Shown here: one piece after another, positions 1-7,745 of the stretch
Position numbering within the stretch: the stretch's first letter is position 1
Layout of the letters: the number at the start of each line of letters is the position of its first letter
Source of the DNA: an uncultured Caldilineaceae bacterium
GTDB lineage: Bacteria; Chloroflexota; Anaerolineae; Caldilineales; Caldilineaceae
DNA: 64,000 nt
Direction of reading: 5' to 3'
Assembly: GCA_958295915.1 (NCBI GenBank)
Contig: OY282381.1
Coordinates: 2,440,722 to 2,504,721 of the forward strand
The notes under the pieces: generated by a model
Database searches by the model: none
Seen by the model: only the letters and a program-made list of their open reading frames with translations
What the model was told of the DNA's origin: nothing
Program-made: the position numbers and the translations under genes

Positions 1-153
1 CACCGACGGGATGAGGACAGCGGCTGTGCCGGTGAACAGGTAGCCGGTCAGGCCGAGAGCGGTCAGCGGCGGATCTTGCGCGGCGCCGCGCGGCGCGGTT
101 CCTTCGGCGGAAGGCCGAGGCTCCCCTTCCGCATGGTGGTTCACTTTTTGCAT
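1..153 (-). CDS. N-terminus of a probable MFS transporter (cut by window edge)
   Basis: Reading the minus strand from ATG at 153 gives an open frame that runs off the window. A GGAG ribosome site lies just upstream (GGGGAGTGATCCAC, then ATG). The first about 33 residues are Pro/Ala/Glu-rich and soluble. They are followed by the start of a membrane segment (LGLTGYLFTGTAAVLIPSV), which resembles the first helix of major facilitator permeases. The gene begins 5 bases after the stop of the metal permease, so it is probably the last gene of the same transcript. Only about 51 residues are visible, so the family is a guess. Confidence 0.5.
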   Translation of the reverse strand, partial: MQKVNHHAEGEPRPSAEGTAPRGAAQDPPLTALGLTGYLFTGTAAVLIPSV

Positions 154-158
154 GTGGA

Positions 159-1706
159 TCACTCCCCACCCGTCTCGGTGGTCAGCTGAGTTTGCCGAAA
201 CATACGCGCGTGCGTCTCCCCGCGCGCGGTGAGGGAAACGAGATCGGCCTCTGTCTGCACCAGATTGCGCGCGCGTAGCTGGCGCAGGACGCGCTGCATT
301 TTCGTTGGTGACCAGCGAAAATGGCGGTGTAGTGTCGAGGCGGTTACTTCATCACTTTCGGCAACGCGGCCCTGGTGGCGATGAATGTGGCCGAGGACGA
401 CCTGATGGTCGAAGCTGCGTCGTTGGTTGCTGCGCCGGATCATCGTTGAGACCAGACCATATTTGGGTGAGAAAATCCAAGCGGCCAGGAAGAAGAAAAA
501 GATCATCAGCACCATCGAAGCGGAGATAGACGAATCCCATTTCTCTATCAGATCCAGGCCAAAGAGATCGTTCAACCCGGCGAGGATATCGCTGATCTGC
601 GCCAGACCCAGAAGATTGCCGCGAGCCAGGTCGTACCCTAAGTACGCCCCTGCGGCGCCGATCAGCGAACTGTACACGAGCATCCGGGGCAGGCGGTCGG
701 TCAGCAGGTAGGCTGCGGCCGGCGGAATGATAAAAAAGGCGACGACCAAAATCGATCCAACCGCGTCAAATGCGCCAACCGCCACCAAACTGACCATGAC
801 CATCAACCCATAGTGCAGCAGCGTAGGGTGAAACCCCAGCGCCGCAGCCAGCGTTGGGTCAAAGGTCGAAAGTTTTAGCTCCTTATAGAACAGAACGACA
901 ACAATGGTGGTGAGCAGCGTCATCACGGCCATGACCGTGATCGACTTAGGCCAAAAAACCAGAAGCGGCTCCTTCTGCGTGAAGCCCGCCTGCCAGGCCT
1001 GCGCTGGGCTGTAGTCACCGCAGTTGGCGCAGATTTCGGTGAACTCGGCCTCTTTATCGCGGGGGCTGATGCCCAACCTACGACAATTGACGCATTGGCG
1101 CGTGAATTCGGCGCGCGGGTCGTTTGGAGTAATTGTCACCGAGTCACAGCTATATTCGGGCTTCGCACGATGCGCGCCATCCGCGGTGCGCTCAGCCTGA
1201 ACCAGACAGTGGCTGTTGGTATTGGCCCAAGCCACGCCGATCTCGCCAACCATCACAGCATCTTCGTCCAGGTGAACATCATCGACAAAGCGCGACACGA
1301 TAATCACGGCCAAGGCAAACAGCAGCGGAAAAGCCAGCCCCAGAGCTGCATCCTGCTTGACCAGCCCTGAACGGTAGATCAGTTCGGTCAGGATCACCGT
1401 TGCCACCCCGGCGGCCGCAGCCCCGATGATCAGCCAGACTGAAGAGAGATCAGGCTTTTGCCCAAGTATAGAGCTCATCAGCATAAAGGCTACCACAATG
1501 CCTAAAAGCACGGTGTGGCTGATGGCGTCACTGGTGAGTGACATCCCCCGCAGGAGCAAAAATGTGCCCAGCAGCGCGCCAGATACGGCAATCAGACTGC
1601 CGACAAGTGTGGCGGTATACTGGGGATTGCGCAGGAAGGCGTTCAGATCTTCTCTGGCCACGAAATTTAATAGGAATTGGACGATAAGTCGCTCAAGCTG
1701 AAACAT
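159..1706 (-). CDS. Metal (Zn/Mn) ABC transporter permease with CxxC insert and winged-helix tail
   Basis: A 515-residue inner-membrane permease of the ZnuB/TroC/MntB (ABC-3) family. The N-terminal ABC-3 pattern is present (SGALLGTFLLLRGMSLTSDA near residues 42-60, then ISHTVLLG). The C-terminal membrane part has the usual glycine-rich helices (VGAFDAVGSILVVAFFIIPPAAAYLL). Two parts are unusual. Residues about 160-245 form a hydrophilic insert with six cysteines, including CVNC (205-208) and CANC (226-229), each preceded by a similar EFT..C stretch, which suggests a duplicated metal-binding knuckle. The last about 85 residues are soluble and look like a winged helix of the DtxR type (TASTLHRHFRWSPTKMQRVL). 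It is the distal gene of the binding protein-ATPase-permease-permease operon. Metal specificity cannot be read directly. Confidence 0.88.
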   Translation of the reverse strand: MFQLERLIVQFLLNFVAREDLNAFLRNPQYTATLVGSLIAVSGALLGTFLLLRGMSLTSDAISHTVLLGIVVAFMLMSSILGQKPDLSSVWLIIGAAAAGVATVILTELIYRSGLVKQDAALGLAFPLLFALAVIIVSRFVDDVHLDEDAVMVGEIGVAWANTNSHCLVQAERTADGAHRAKPEYSCDSVTITPNDPRAEFTRQCVNCRRLGISPRDKEAEFTEICANCGDYSPAQAWQAGFTQKEPLLVFWPKSITVMAVMTLLTTIVVVLFYKELKLSTFDPTLAAALGFHPTLLHYGLMVMVSLVAVGAFDAVGSILVVAFFIIPPAAAYLLTDRLPRMLVYSSLIGAAGAYLGYDLARGNLLGLAQISDILAGLNDLFGLDLIEKWDSSISASMVLMIFFFFLAAWIFSPKYGLVSTMIRRSNQRRSFDHQVVLGHIHRHQGRVAESDEVTASTLHRHFRWSPTKMQRVLRQLRARNLVQTEADLVSLTARGETHARMFRQTQLTTETGGE

Positions 1707-1732
1707 GAAGATGCATCTCTTTTAGTTGTTGC

Positions 1733-1757
1733 ATTGCGCGCCACTGTTGGGCGCGAC
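1733..1757. repeat. Palindromic repeat, family B
   Basis: Contains ATTGCGCGCC, a short loop and GGGCGCGAC, a small hairpin. Close copies occur at 12891-12915, 31053-31076 and 45841-45870. Here it sits between the two metal permease genes. Confidence 0.75.
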
Positions 1758-1806
1758 TAACCACAGATTTAGCGGTTTATCATCCCCATCGCATAAATCA
1801 AGCAAA

Positions 1807-3204
1807 TCAAAGTTGGCGCTCCAGTTTTTCCACAGCCTCGCCGGGCAGGAAGTTGCGAATATCCTGCTGGCGATCCTCGGCGACCATGGGCAAGGCCAGT
1901 TCATCACTGTACTGCCGGTATACTGCCCATAGCTGATGGTTGTGGTCGTCTTTGGTGGCCGCTTCGATGCCGGCCGGTGTCAGCAGCCAGGCGTCGCCCC
2001 GCTGCTGCACTTGGCCGCGAGCGCTCAACTGGCGCAGGCCCACTCTGGCTGTTGCGCCGCGCACACCGACCAGAAAGGCTTCTGGCACTGCTGACCCCAG
2101 ATGCGGGCGAGACGCCCGCTCTCCCAGGGTCTCTCCCGGGGTTGCCGGCGCGCCGTGATCCATTGCATAGTGATACAGGTCGTGCAGAATCGTTTGGGCG
2201 GCAAAACGACGCCGATCACTGTGACGGCGTAGCAGGGTCCAAACCAGACCCCGGCCCGGCGCAAAGCAGAGCGATATGACCACTAACAGGAACGCTACCA
2301 CCACAATCAGCGGCCCGGTGGGTATATCCGCGTCCACCGCGCTGACAATTGCCCCGGCGCTGCCAGAGAACGCCCCAAACACGGCAGACAGGATGATCAT
2401 CTGGCCGAGCTTGTCGGTCCACTGACGGGCGGCAATGCCCGACGCAATCAACATGCCCACCATTAAGATCACCCCGGCCAACTGCAAGCCCAGGACAATG
2501 GCCACCACGATCAAGGTGGAGAGGATCATGCTGAGGATGTTCACCCGGAACCCGTTGGCTCCGGCAAACTCTGCGTCAAAAGTGATGAGCTTGAACTCCT
2601 TCCAGAATAGTCCCAACGTTATGAAAGAAGCCGCGCCCACGACAGCGATCAGTTGGACATCCCGCTCGACAATGGCGGCGGCTTGCCCAAAGATGAAGGT
2701 GTCCAGGCCGGCCTGGCTGGCATCCGGGCGCGCCTGAATGTAGACCAGGAGCGCGATGCCGGCCGCGAACCAGGCCGCCAGCACGATTCCCATGGCGGCA
2801 TCCTGCTTGATGCGGGTGGTGTTGGTAACCATACGGATGAAATGCACCCCCAGCCAGCTGGTAAGGCCGGCGCCGATCAACAGCAGACCCAGATCCCGTC
2901 CGGCCAGCAAAAAGGCCAGCGCAACCCCCGGCAAGGCCGCATGGGACAGAGCATCACCCAGAAGGCTTTGGTGGCGCAGGACGGCAAAGCATCCTAGCAC
3001 GCCGCTGACCACGCCTAGCAAAGCGCCGCCCAGGGCAACGGTGCGCAGGGTGTAATCGTACTCGACATGCAGGAAGATCTGGCTGAAGGGCACGAACAGC
3101 GCCGCAACCAGCGCCGTGATTCCAATCAGCAGCCAGAAGCGTTGAATGCGCCTCTGCTCGAAAGAGGCGCGATGTCGATCTTCAGCCGGCAGTTTGGGCA
3201 TCAT
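1807..3204 (-). CDS. Metal (Zn/Mn) ABC transporter permease with C-terminal regulatory-like domain
   Basis: Second ABC-3 family permease (about 465 aa from the ATG at 3204). That start overlaps the TGA of the upstream ATPase gene in an ATGA arrangement, suggesting translational coupling; an in-frame extension upstream lies inside the ATPase gene and is unlikely to be used. Family signatures include GALLGVVSGVLGCFAVLRHQ, GDALSHAALPGVALAF and the later GLQLAGVILMVGMLIASGIA helix. Two palindromic repeats are translated within it: one near the N-terminus (RASFEQRRIQR, from 3141-3170) and one in the tail (GERASRPHLGS, from 2100-2125). The last about 150 residues are soluble, with a winged-helix-like part and a second helical part (QLWAVYRQYSDELALPMVAE) resembling DtxR-family dimerisation domains. 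It pairs with the adjacent permease gene. Confidence 0.88.
   Translation of the reverse strand: MMPKLPAEDRHRASFEQRRIQRFWLLIGITALVAALFVPFSQIFLHVEYDYTLRTVALGGALLGVVSGVLGCFAVLRHQSLLGDALSHAALPGVALAFLLAGRDLGLLLIGAGLTSWLGVHFIRMVTNTTRIKQDAAMGIVLAAWFAAGIALLVYIQARPDASQAGLDTFIFGQAAAIVERDVQLIAVVGAASFITLGLFWKEFKLITFDAEFAGANGFRVNILSMILSTLIVVAIVLGLQLAGVILMVGMLIASGIAARQWTDKLGQMIILSAVFGAFSGSAGAIVSAVDADIPTGPLIVVVAFLLVVISLCFAPGRGLVWTLLRRHSDRRRFAAQTILHDLYHYAMDHGAPATPGETLGERASRPHLGSAVPEAFLVGVRGATARVGLRQLSARGQVQQRGDAWLLTPAGIEAATKDDHNHQLWAVYRQYSDELALPMVAEDRQQDIRNFLPGEAVEKLERQL
2100..2125. repeat. Palindromic repeat, family E, inside permease gene
   Basis: TGCGGGCGAGACGCCCGC forms a hairpin (GCGGGCG / CGCCCGC) and shares the G(C)GAGACGCC core with the copies at 17240-17274 and 17718-17751. 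It is translated as part of the soluble tail of the metal permease. Confidence 0.6.
3141..3170. repeat. Palindromic repeat, family A, inside permease gene
   Basis: Full-length copy: GTTGAAT, then GCGCCTCT, a six-base loop and AGAGGCGC. Translated on the minus strand in the N-terminal part of the metal permease. Near-identical copies lie at 5324-5353 and 7716-7745. Confidence 0.85.
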
Positions 3205-4013
3205 TCCTCTCCCGTAGCTGGTGCGCTCTGGTCGTCGTACAGATAGGCGACGCGCCCGCCATAGGTTTGGCGCAGGTTTTTTGGGGTGAAGGTCTCGGCA
3301 AGGGGGCCGCTGGCGACCACTTCCACATTGAGAAGTGTCACCCAATCGAAATACTCTTTGGCGGTTTGCAGATCATGGTGGACGACAACCACGGTTTTGC
3401 CCCTGGCGCGCAACTCGTGCAGGATGGTGATGATGGCGCGCTCGGTGACGGCATCGACTGCGGCGAAGGGTTCGTCCATGAGGTAGATGCGAGCGTCCTG
3501 AACCAACGCGCGCGCCAAAAAGGTGCGCTGCTGTTGGCCTCCGGAGAGCTGGCTGATCTGGCGCTCGGCGAAATCCTGCATGCCAACCTGTTCCAGTGCG
3601 TGCAAGGCCAACATGCGCTCTTGGCGGCCGGGCCGGCGAAACCAGCCTAGCTTCGCGTACAGACCCATCGTCACTACATCGATAACCGAGGTGGGGAAAT
3701 CCCAATCGACGCTGCCGCGCTGCGGCACATAGCCAACCAAGCTGCGAACCTGTTCATAGGGCTGTCCGCAAAACTGTACGGTGCCTGCCGCGCGCGGAAT
3801 GAGTTTCAGGGCTGCCTTAATCAGCGTACTCTTGCCGGCTCCATTGGGGCCGATGATGGCCATCAGCACGCCCTCCGGCACCCGCAGATCGATATCCCAG
3901 ATGGCCGGTTTGCTGTTGTAGGCCACAGTCAGGTCGTCGATGTCCAGGGCCGCTGTACTGATTTCATGCGGATCATGTCCGTTGTGGCCGCTCACATCTA
4001 TCCACTCCTCCAT
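3201..4013 (-). CDS. Metal (Zn/Mn) ABC transporter ATP-binding protein
   Basis: A 270-residue cytoplasmic ATPase of the ZnuC/MntA/TroB type that powers the adjacent permeases. Walker A is GPNGAGKST, the signature is LSGGQQQR, and Walker B is RIYLMDEPF followed by the usual H-loop (VVVHHDL). The segment VGYVPQRGSVDWDFPTSVIDVV is typical of the Mn/Zn subfamily. The first six codons (ATG GAG GAG TGG...) themselves contain a good GGAGGAG ribosome site ten bases before an in-frame GTG at 3995, so translation may start there. The 3' end overlaps the start of the permease gene by four bases. The operon order is binding protein (5370) to ATPase to two permeases. Confidence 0.95.
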   Translation of the reverse strand: MEEWIDVSGHNGHDPHEISTAALDIDDLTVAYNSKPAIWDIDLRVPEGVLMAIIGPNGAGKSTLIKAALKLIPRAAGTVQFCGQPYEQVRSLVGYVPQRGSVDWDFPTSVIDVVTMGLYAKLGWFRRPGRQERMLALHALEQVGMQDFAERQISQLSGGQQQRTFLARALVQDARIYLMDEPFAAVDAVTERAIITILHELRARGKTVVVVHHDLQTAKEYFDWVTLLNVEVVASGPLAETFTPKNLRQTYGGRVAYLYDDQSAPATGEE

Positions 4014-4036
4014 AGTTTCTGGTTTTTCGTTTCGAG

Positions 4037-4083
4037 TAACTGCAGTTCACTGACTACTGGAAACTGACAACTAAAAACTGCAG
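4037..4083. repeat. CAGT/ACTGGA-rich dispersed repeat (family G)
   Basis: An ACTGCAGTT... CTACTGGAAACTGACAACT... AACTGCAG stretch, a self-complementary repeat. Similar sequence recurs at 11726-11790, 13069-13112, 35675-35716, 44087-44138, 47939-47965, 51695-51720, 57024-57053 and 63064-63192. All of these copies are between genes or at gene ends. Confidence 0.65.
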
Positions 4084-4116
4084 AGGTCCGACGTCTTCAC
4101 GCTTTCTTTTCTTGCC

Positions 4117-4173
4117 GCCATCCTTTCGCGGTCATGCACGGCGAGGGAACCGGCACGACCGCGAAAGGATGGC
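4117..4173. repeat. Perfect 17-bp inverted repeat
   Basis: GCCATCCTTTCGCGGTC at 4117-4133 is the exact reverse complement of 4157-4173, with a 23-base loop. It lies between the metal-binding protein gene and the ATPase gene. No T-run follows on either strand, so it is not a standard terminator. It could stabilise or attenuate the operon mRNA. Confidence 0.8.
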
Positions 4174-4206
4174 AGGCAGACCCTTCCGAGCTGCCGCTAC
4201 ACTCCT

Positions 4207-5370
4207 TCATGTTGCGCAATCAACTGTGAGTAGCTCTTCGGGGGGGGCTATGGCGATGCTGTCCAGCCAGTCCGGTATATGCGCTTGCGCGCCGGCGCAT
4301 TGGTAGGACTGCAGAATGGTGTACACATTTTCGGCGATCATGCCAATGTAGGCGCCGCCAAATGTGCCCGGTATGCCCATTGCGTCTGAATATAGCTCGC
4401 GCACCCCTACCTGCGTCGCGCCGCCGTTGGCTGCAATGGCGGCCTGCACCGCTTCGATGGTGTTGGGCGGGATGCTACTTTCGACGAACAAGACCGGGAT
4501 CTTTTGATCGACGACAAACTGTACTGTGCCTTGAATGTCGCCGACGCCGGCTTCATCTTCGGTGCTGATCCCCTGAATGGCGGCCATCCGCCAACCAAAG
4601 GCCGCGCCGAAATATTGAAAGGCGTCGTGCGAGGTGACCAGGTAGCGCTGACCAGCGGGCACAGACCGCATGCCTTCGTCGGCCCAGGTATACAGATCGC
4701 GCAACTGCGCGCTGTACGCCTCGGCGTTGGTCATATAGGTATCGGCATTGTCCGGGTCGAGCTCGGCCAGCGTTTCAGCCAGGTCTACGGTGGTAATCTC
4801 CCAGTTGCGCGGATCGAACCAGAAGTGCGGGTCATCCGTGCCGGATTGCGACAGCCCGACATCAAAGGCGCCGATCACGAAACCTGCCTCCTTGACCGGT
4901 TTGGAAAGGCTGTAAATCAAAGTGCCCTGCTCGTTTAAGGCTTTAAATACTACATCAAACTGTCCTTCCAGGTGAAGGCCACTGTAAATGACCATATCGG
5001 CTGCGTTCATAGCGCGTATATCGGACTCGGTAGGCTGATAGAGATGCGGGTCTACGCCGGCGCCCATCAGCGGCGTAATCTCGATATCCGCTACGCCTTC
5101 AGCCAGGATTGTGGTTACATCACTGGCCTGGGTGGTTGTCGCTACAATGCGGAACGTTCCGTCTGCCCGAACGCTCCCATCTTCGGGCGAATCCGGCTCA
5201 GTCTGTCGTTCTATGGTTGCGCTTGTATCCACTTCCGTAGCATCGTGCGCTGACACTTTTTCTCGCGCGCAGGCTGTGAAAAGTAAGGCCAGGATGACGA
5301 CTGGCATCACTGGCCAATGAAGTGTTGAATGCGCCTCTGCTCGAAAGAGGCGCAGAGATAGGGTACGCAT
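4207..5370 (-). CDS. Metal (Zn/Mn) ABC transporter substrate-binding lipoprotein
   Basis: Cluster A-I (TroA/ZnuA-like) solute-binding protein of about 387 aa. I chose ATG at 5370 because GGAGGAA lies about 11 bases upstream; the frame extends further upstream only through repeat DNA. The signal peptide ends in a lipobox (LLFTAC). Metal ligands can be picked out by family alignment: His in GVDPHLYQPT, His in GLHLEG, His in VTSHDAFQYF and Asp in YSDAMG. A H-H-H-D set, rather than the H-H-E-D of PsaA/MntC, is seen in TroA (Zn/Mn) and is compatible with zinc. The signal peptide contains a translated family A palindrome (RLFRAEAHSTL). It is the first gene of the operon. Confidence 0.93.
   Translation of the reverse strand: MRTLSLRLFRAEAHSTLHWPVMPVVILALLFTACAREKVSAHDATEVDTSATIERQTEPDSPEDGSVRADGTFRIVATTTQASDVTTILAEGVADIEITPLMGAGVDPHLYQPTESDIRAMNAADMVIYSGLHLEGQFDVVFKALNEQGTLIYSLSKPVKEAGFVIGAFDVGLSQSGTDDPHFWFDPRNWEITTVDLAETLAELDPDNADTYMTNAEAYSAQLRDLYTWADEGMRSVPAGQRYLVTSHDAFQYFGAAFGWRMAAIQGISTEDEAGVGDIQGTVQFVVDQKIPVLFVESSIPPNTIEAVQAAIAANGGATQVGVRELYSDAMGIPGTFGGAYIGMIAENVYTILQSYQCAGAQAHIPDWLDSIAIAPPEELLTVDCAT
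5324..5353. repeat. Palindromic repeat, family A, inside lipoprotein gene
   Basis: Full copy of the family A hairpin. Translated on the minus strand in a different frame from the copy at 3141-3170, here as RLFRAEAHSTL in the signal peptide region. Confidence 0.85.
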
Positions 5371-5418
5371 GTTGCGTGTCGTTCCTCCATATATTTTCGT
5401 CCCATTTGCGGACAAAAC

Positions 5419-5448
5419 GTTGAATGCGCTTCTGCTCAAGAGAGGCGC
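5419..5448. repeat. Palindromic repeat, family A, intergenic
   Basis: Slightly diverged copy (GCGCTTCT / AGAGGCGC stem) in the leader of the metal-binding protein gene, 50-80 bases upstream of its start. Confidence 0.8.
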
Positions 5449-5523
5449 AAATTCATATAGTAGAAAATAAATATTTTTCTATGGCTAAATCAAAAATAAG
5501 GATAACCTAATACATTTCATCTG

Positions 5524-5690
5524 TCAAATTGCGTTTCGCAAGGCATCCCAGGTGACTTCGCTCTTGCTCCAGCGCGCGTTCTCGAAACTGATGGCCTGGA
5601 AGAAGACCACTTCCTCGACACCTTACGTCCGCGGCCAACGTGGCCGCCGCATGAACCATCTCCTGAACGCGCGCGGAGGATGCGCCCCAC
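5524..5690 (-). pseudogene. Decayed 3' end of an unidentified gene
   Basis: The minus strand encodes a protein-like C-terminus in two frames: VQEMVHAAATLAADVR, then after a frame change VEEVVFFQAISFENARW and SKSEVTWDALRNAI before a stop. The residue pattern (amphipathic helix, strand, polar end) looks like a true protein end rather than random translation, but I do not recognise the family and there is no start. The remaining sequence from 5449 to 5926 holds no other gene. Confidence 0.4.
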
Positions 5691-5910
5691 GGGCACAGTA
5701 TAGACCTTACGGAAACAACCCGTAAAACCCAATATTTTCGCTTGGGGATATAAGAACTTTGTGTTAAGCTACCAACATACGGTGGATACTGCCGAAATGA
5801 ACGCTTTTGGAGATAGGAGTAGCCGCGTCAGGCGTTTGGCTGGAGAGACACAAAAACTTTCGGTTTAGGTAGCCCACAGATCTGTTAAGAGAGACAGAGA
5901 TCTACAATCT

Positions 5911-5917
5911 AAGGAGG
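5911..5917 (+). promoter_or_regulatory. Strong ribosome binding site
   Basis: AAGGAGG placed nine bases before the ATG at 5927. It fixes the start of the binding-protein gene. Confidence 0.8.
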
Positions 5918-5926
5918 AGCATACTA

Positions 5927-7720
5927 ATGTCGCAATCTTCATTGTCCCGACGTGATTTTCTGCGCCAGGCGGCAGCTGTAGGCGGCGGAATTCTCGTGGC
6001 TGGCTGCGCTTCCGAATCAGCCCCCGCGCCATCCCCTGTGTCGTCCGATGTCTCTTCGGCCGTTGGCATGACGGCCGAAGAAATCCTGACCCCACTTGGC
6101 CTCATGCCCGGGTCGCCGGATCACCCTAAAGGATGGACTACCAGTTTGCCTGACATGCCCGACGATATGCCCGTGGCGCCGCCCGTGACGATCAGTTCGT
6201 TCACGCGCACGGATGCGGATACGCGCTTCCAGGGCGACGATACGATCTATGACAACATCAGCTTGCGTTATATCAAGGCGCTCTTCGGTAGCGAGTATGA
6301 TATTCCCTGGACCTATGTTCAAGGTGAAGAGCGCGACCAGAAGATGAACCTGGCCATGGCGGCGGGCGATATCCCGGACCTGATGCCTGGCATCACCTTG
6401 TCGATGTTCCAGGATATGGTAGAGGGCGATCTGGTGGCCGATATTACCGATGTCTTTGAAGCGACGGCCAGCCAGCAGTGGGTCAAAGACTCGTTGGAAT
6501 GGGGCGATCACCAATTGTGGGCGTACGCCGAGGTCAACGGCCGCAAGATGGCCTTCCCCAGCGTCGCTCAGGCCGGCCAGGATGAGCAGATTCTGTTTAT
6601 CCGCGAGGACTGGCTGGACAAGGTGGGCATGGAGCCGCCCACGACCCTGGACGAGATGGAAGCCGTCGGCGAAGCCTTTGTGCAGAATGATTTGGGGGCT
6701 GGCCCGCCGGGCACGACCGTTGGGGTGATGGCCTCCCGGGATCTACAGAGTTGGTATGGGGGCCTGGGCCCCGTCTTCGGCGGCTTTGGCGTGCTGCCCT
6801 CCTGGTATACCAGTGTCAGCACCTTCACTCCAGATGGTCAGGGCGGCTTGCGGTTCGACGGCATTGATCCTAAGATGAAAGAGGCATTGGCCTTCATCCG
6901 TCGCTGGTACGAAAAGAAGATCATTAGTCCCGACTTCTTCACCAAGGGCTACCAGGAGAACCGCACCGAGGTCGAGGGCAATCGCGTAGGCATGAACTTG
7001 ACCCATCCCTGGGGCGGTGTTGTCGCTTCGGCGATGGGCAGTATGCAGAACGACCCCAATGCTCGTTGGAACTGGGTTGATGTGCCCACAGGGCCCGTGC
7101 GCAAGGGGAAGAATTACTTCAGCCCGCTGCGCACAGGGGTTTTCGCCTTCAAGAAGGGGTTTGAACATATTGATAAGATCCTCAAGCAGGCCAACTTTGA
7201 GGCCGAGATCGTGCTGAGCCCGGAGCGACGCTATCACGGTTTCGAAGGTCACAATTACCAATGGGTTGAAGACAGGGTTGAGCCTCTGTCCGGCGGCACC
7301 CATGGCTATGGCATTATCAATACCCGCGGCGGCGCCAATATCAGCCCGCAGTCCAACATGAATAGTATCCAATGGAAGCTGAACTATAAAGAGACTGTGC
7401 CCCGCGACCAATGGGATGCGATGATGGAACTTTTGTTGGATGATCCGACGGGCTTACAGACGATGCAGGACGAGGGCTGGCTCTTCCTGGCTGAACACTC
7501 GCTCACGGACACGATCAGAAACGAGTGGAATGGCGCGCCTACGGAGCTGCAGAAGGAGAAGTGGACCGGTCTGCAGAAGCTTACCGATGAGACCTATTTC
7601 GGTATCATCACCGGCCAGCTGCCTGTCGATGCCTTCGATGAGTATGTCGTAACATGGAAGGCGCAGGGCGGCGATGCCATCCTGCAAGAGATCAATGAGT
7701 GGTGGGCCCAAAAGAGTTGA
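5927..7720 (+). CDS. Extracellular solute-binding lipoprotein (family 1, LipO/YtcQ-like)
   Basis: A 597-residue carbohydrate-binding protein. The N-terminus carries a twin-arginine-like signal (SRRDFLRQAA) and a lipobox (LVAGCAS), so it is predicted to be exported folded and lipid-anchored. The length and the two following permeases match the large family 1 binding proteins of LplABC/YtcQP-type oligo- or polysaccharide importers. The region around residues 130-200 (NLAMAAGDIPDLMPGITLSMF) is typical of the first lobe. The stop codon lies inside a family A palindrome, and the next gene starts directly after it. The substrate is unknown. No ATPase gene is present nearby, so a shared MsmX-like ATPase is likely. 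Confidence 0.92.
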   Translation: MSQSSLSRRDFLRQAAAVGGGILVAGCASESAPAPSPVSSDVSSAVGMTAEEILTPLGLMPGSPDHPKGWTTSLPDMPDDMPVAPPVTISSFTRTDADTRFQGDDTIYDNISLRYIKALFGSEYDIPWTYVQGEERDQKMNLAMAAGDIPDLMPGITLSMFQDMVEGDLVADITDVFEATASQQWVKDSLEWGDHQLWAYAEVNGRKMAFPSVAQAGQDEQILFIREDWLDKVGMEPPTTLDEMEAVGEAFVQNDLGAGPPGTTVGVMASRDLQSWYGGLGPVFGGFGVLPSWYTSVSTFTPDGQGGLRFDGIDPKMKEALAFIRRWYEKKIISPDFFTKGYQENRTEVEGNRVGMNLTHPWGGVVASAMGSMQNDPNARWNWVDVPTGPVRKGKNYFSPLRTGVFAFKKGFEHIDKILKQANFEAEIVLSPERRYHGFEGHNYQWVEDRVEPLSGGTHGYGIINTRGGANISPQSNMNSIQWKLNYKETVPRDQWDAMMELLLDDPTGLQTMQDEGWLFLAEHSLTDTIRNEWNGAPTELQKEKWTGLQKLTDETYFGIITGQLPVDAFDEYVVTWKAQGGDAILQEINEWWAQKS

Positions 7721-7745
7721 ATGCGCCTCTGCTCGAAAGAGGCGC
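7716..7745. repeat. Palindromic repeat, family A, at a gene junction
   Basis: Full copy. Its GTTGAATG segment supplies the TGA stop of the binding-protein gene (7718-7720) and an ATG (7721) that opens the permease frame. Confidence 0.85.

Noticed and set aside
3205..3345. N-terminal extension of the second metal permease
   Set aside because: It lies entirely within the ATPase gene and has no protein character; the ATGA overlap start at 3204 is better.
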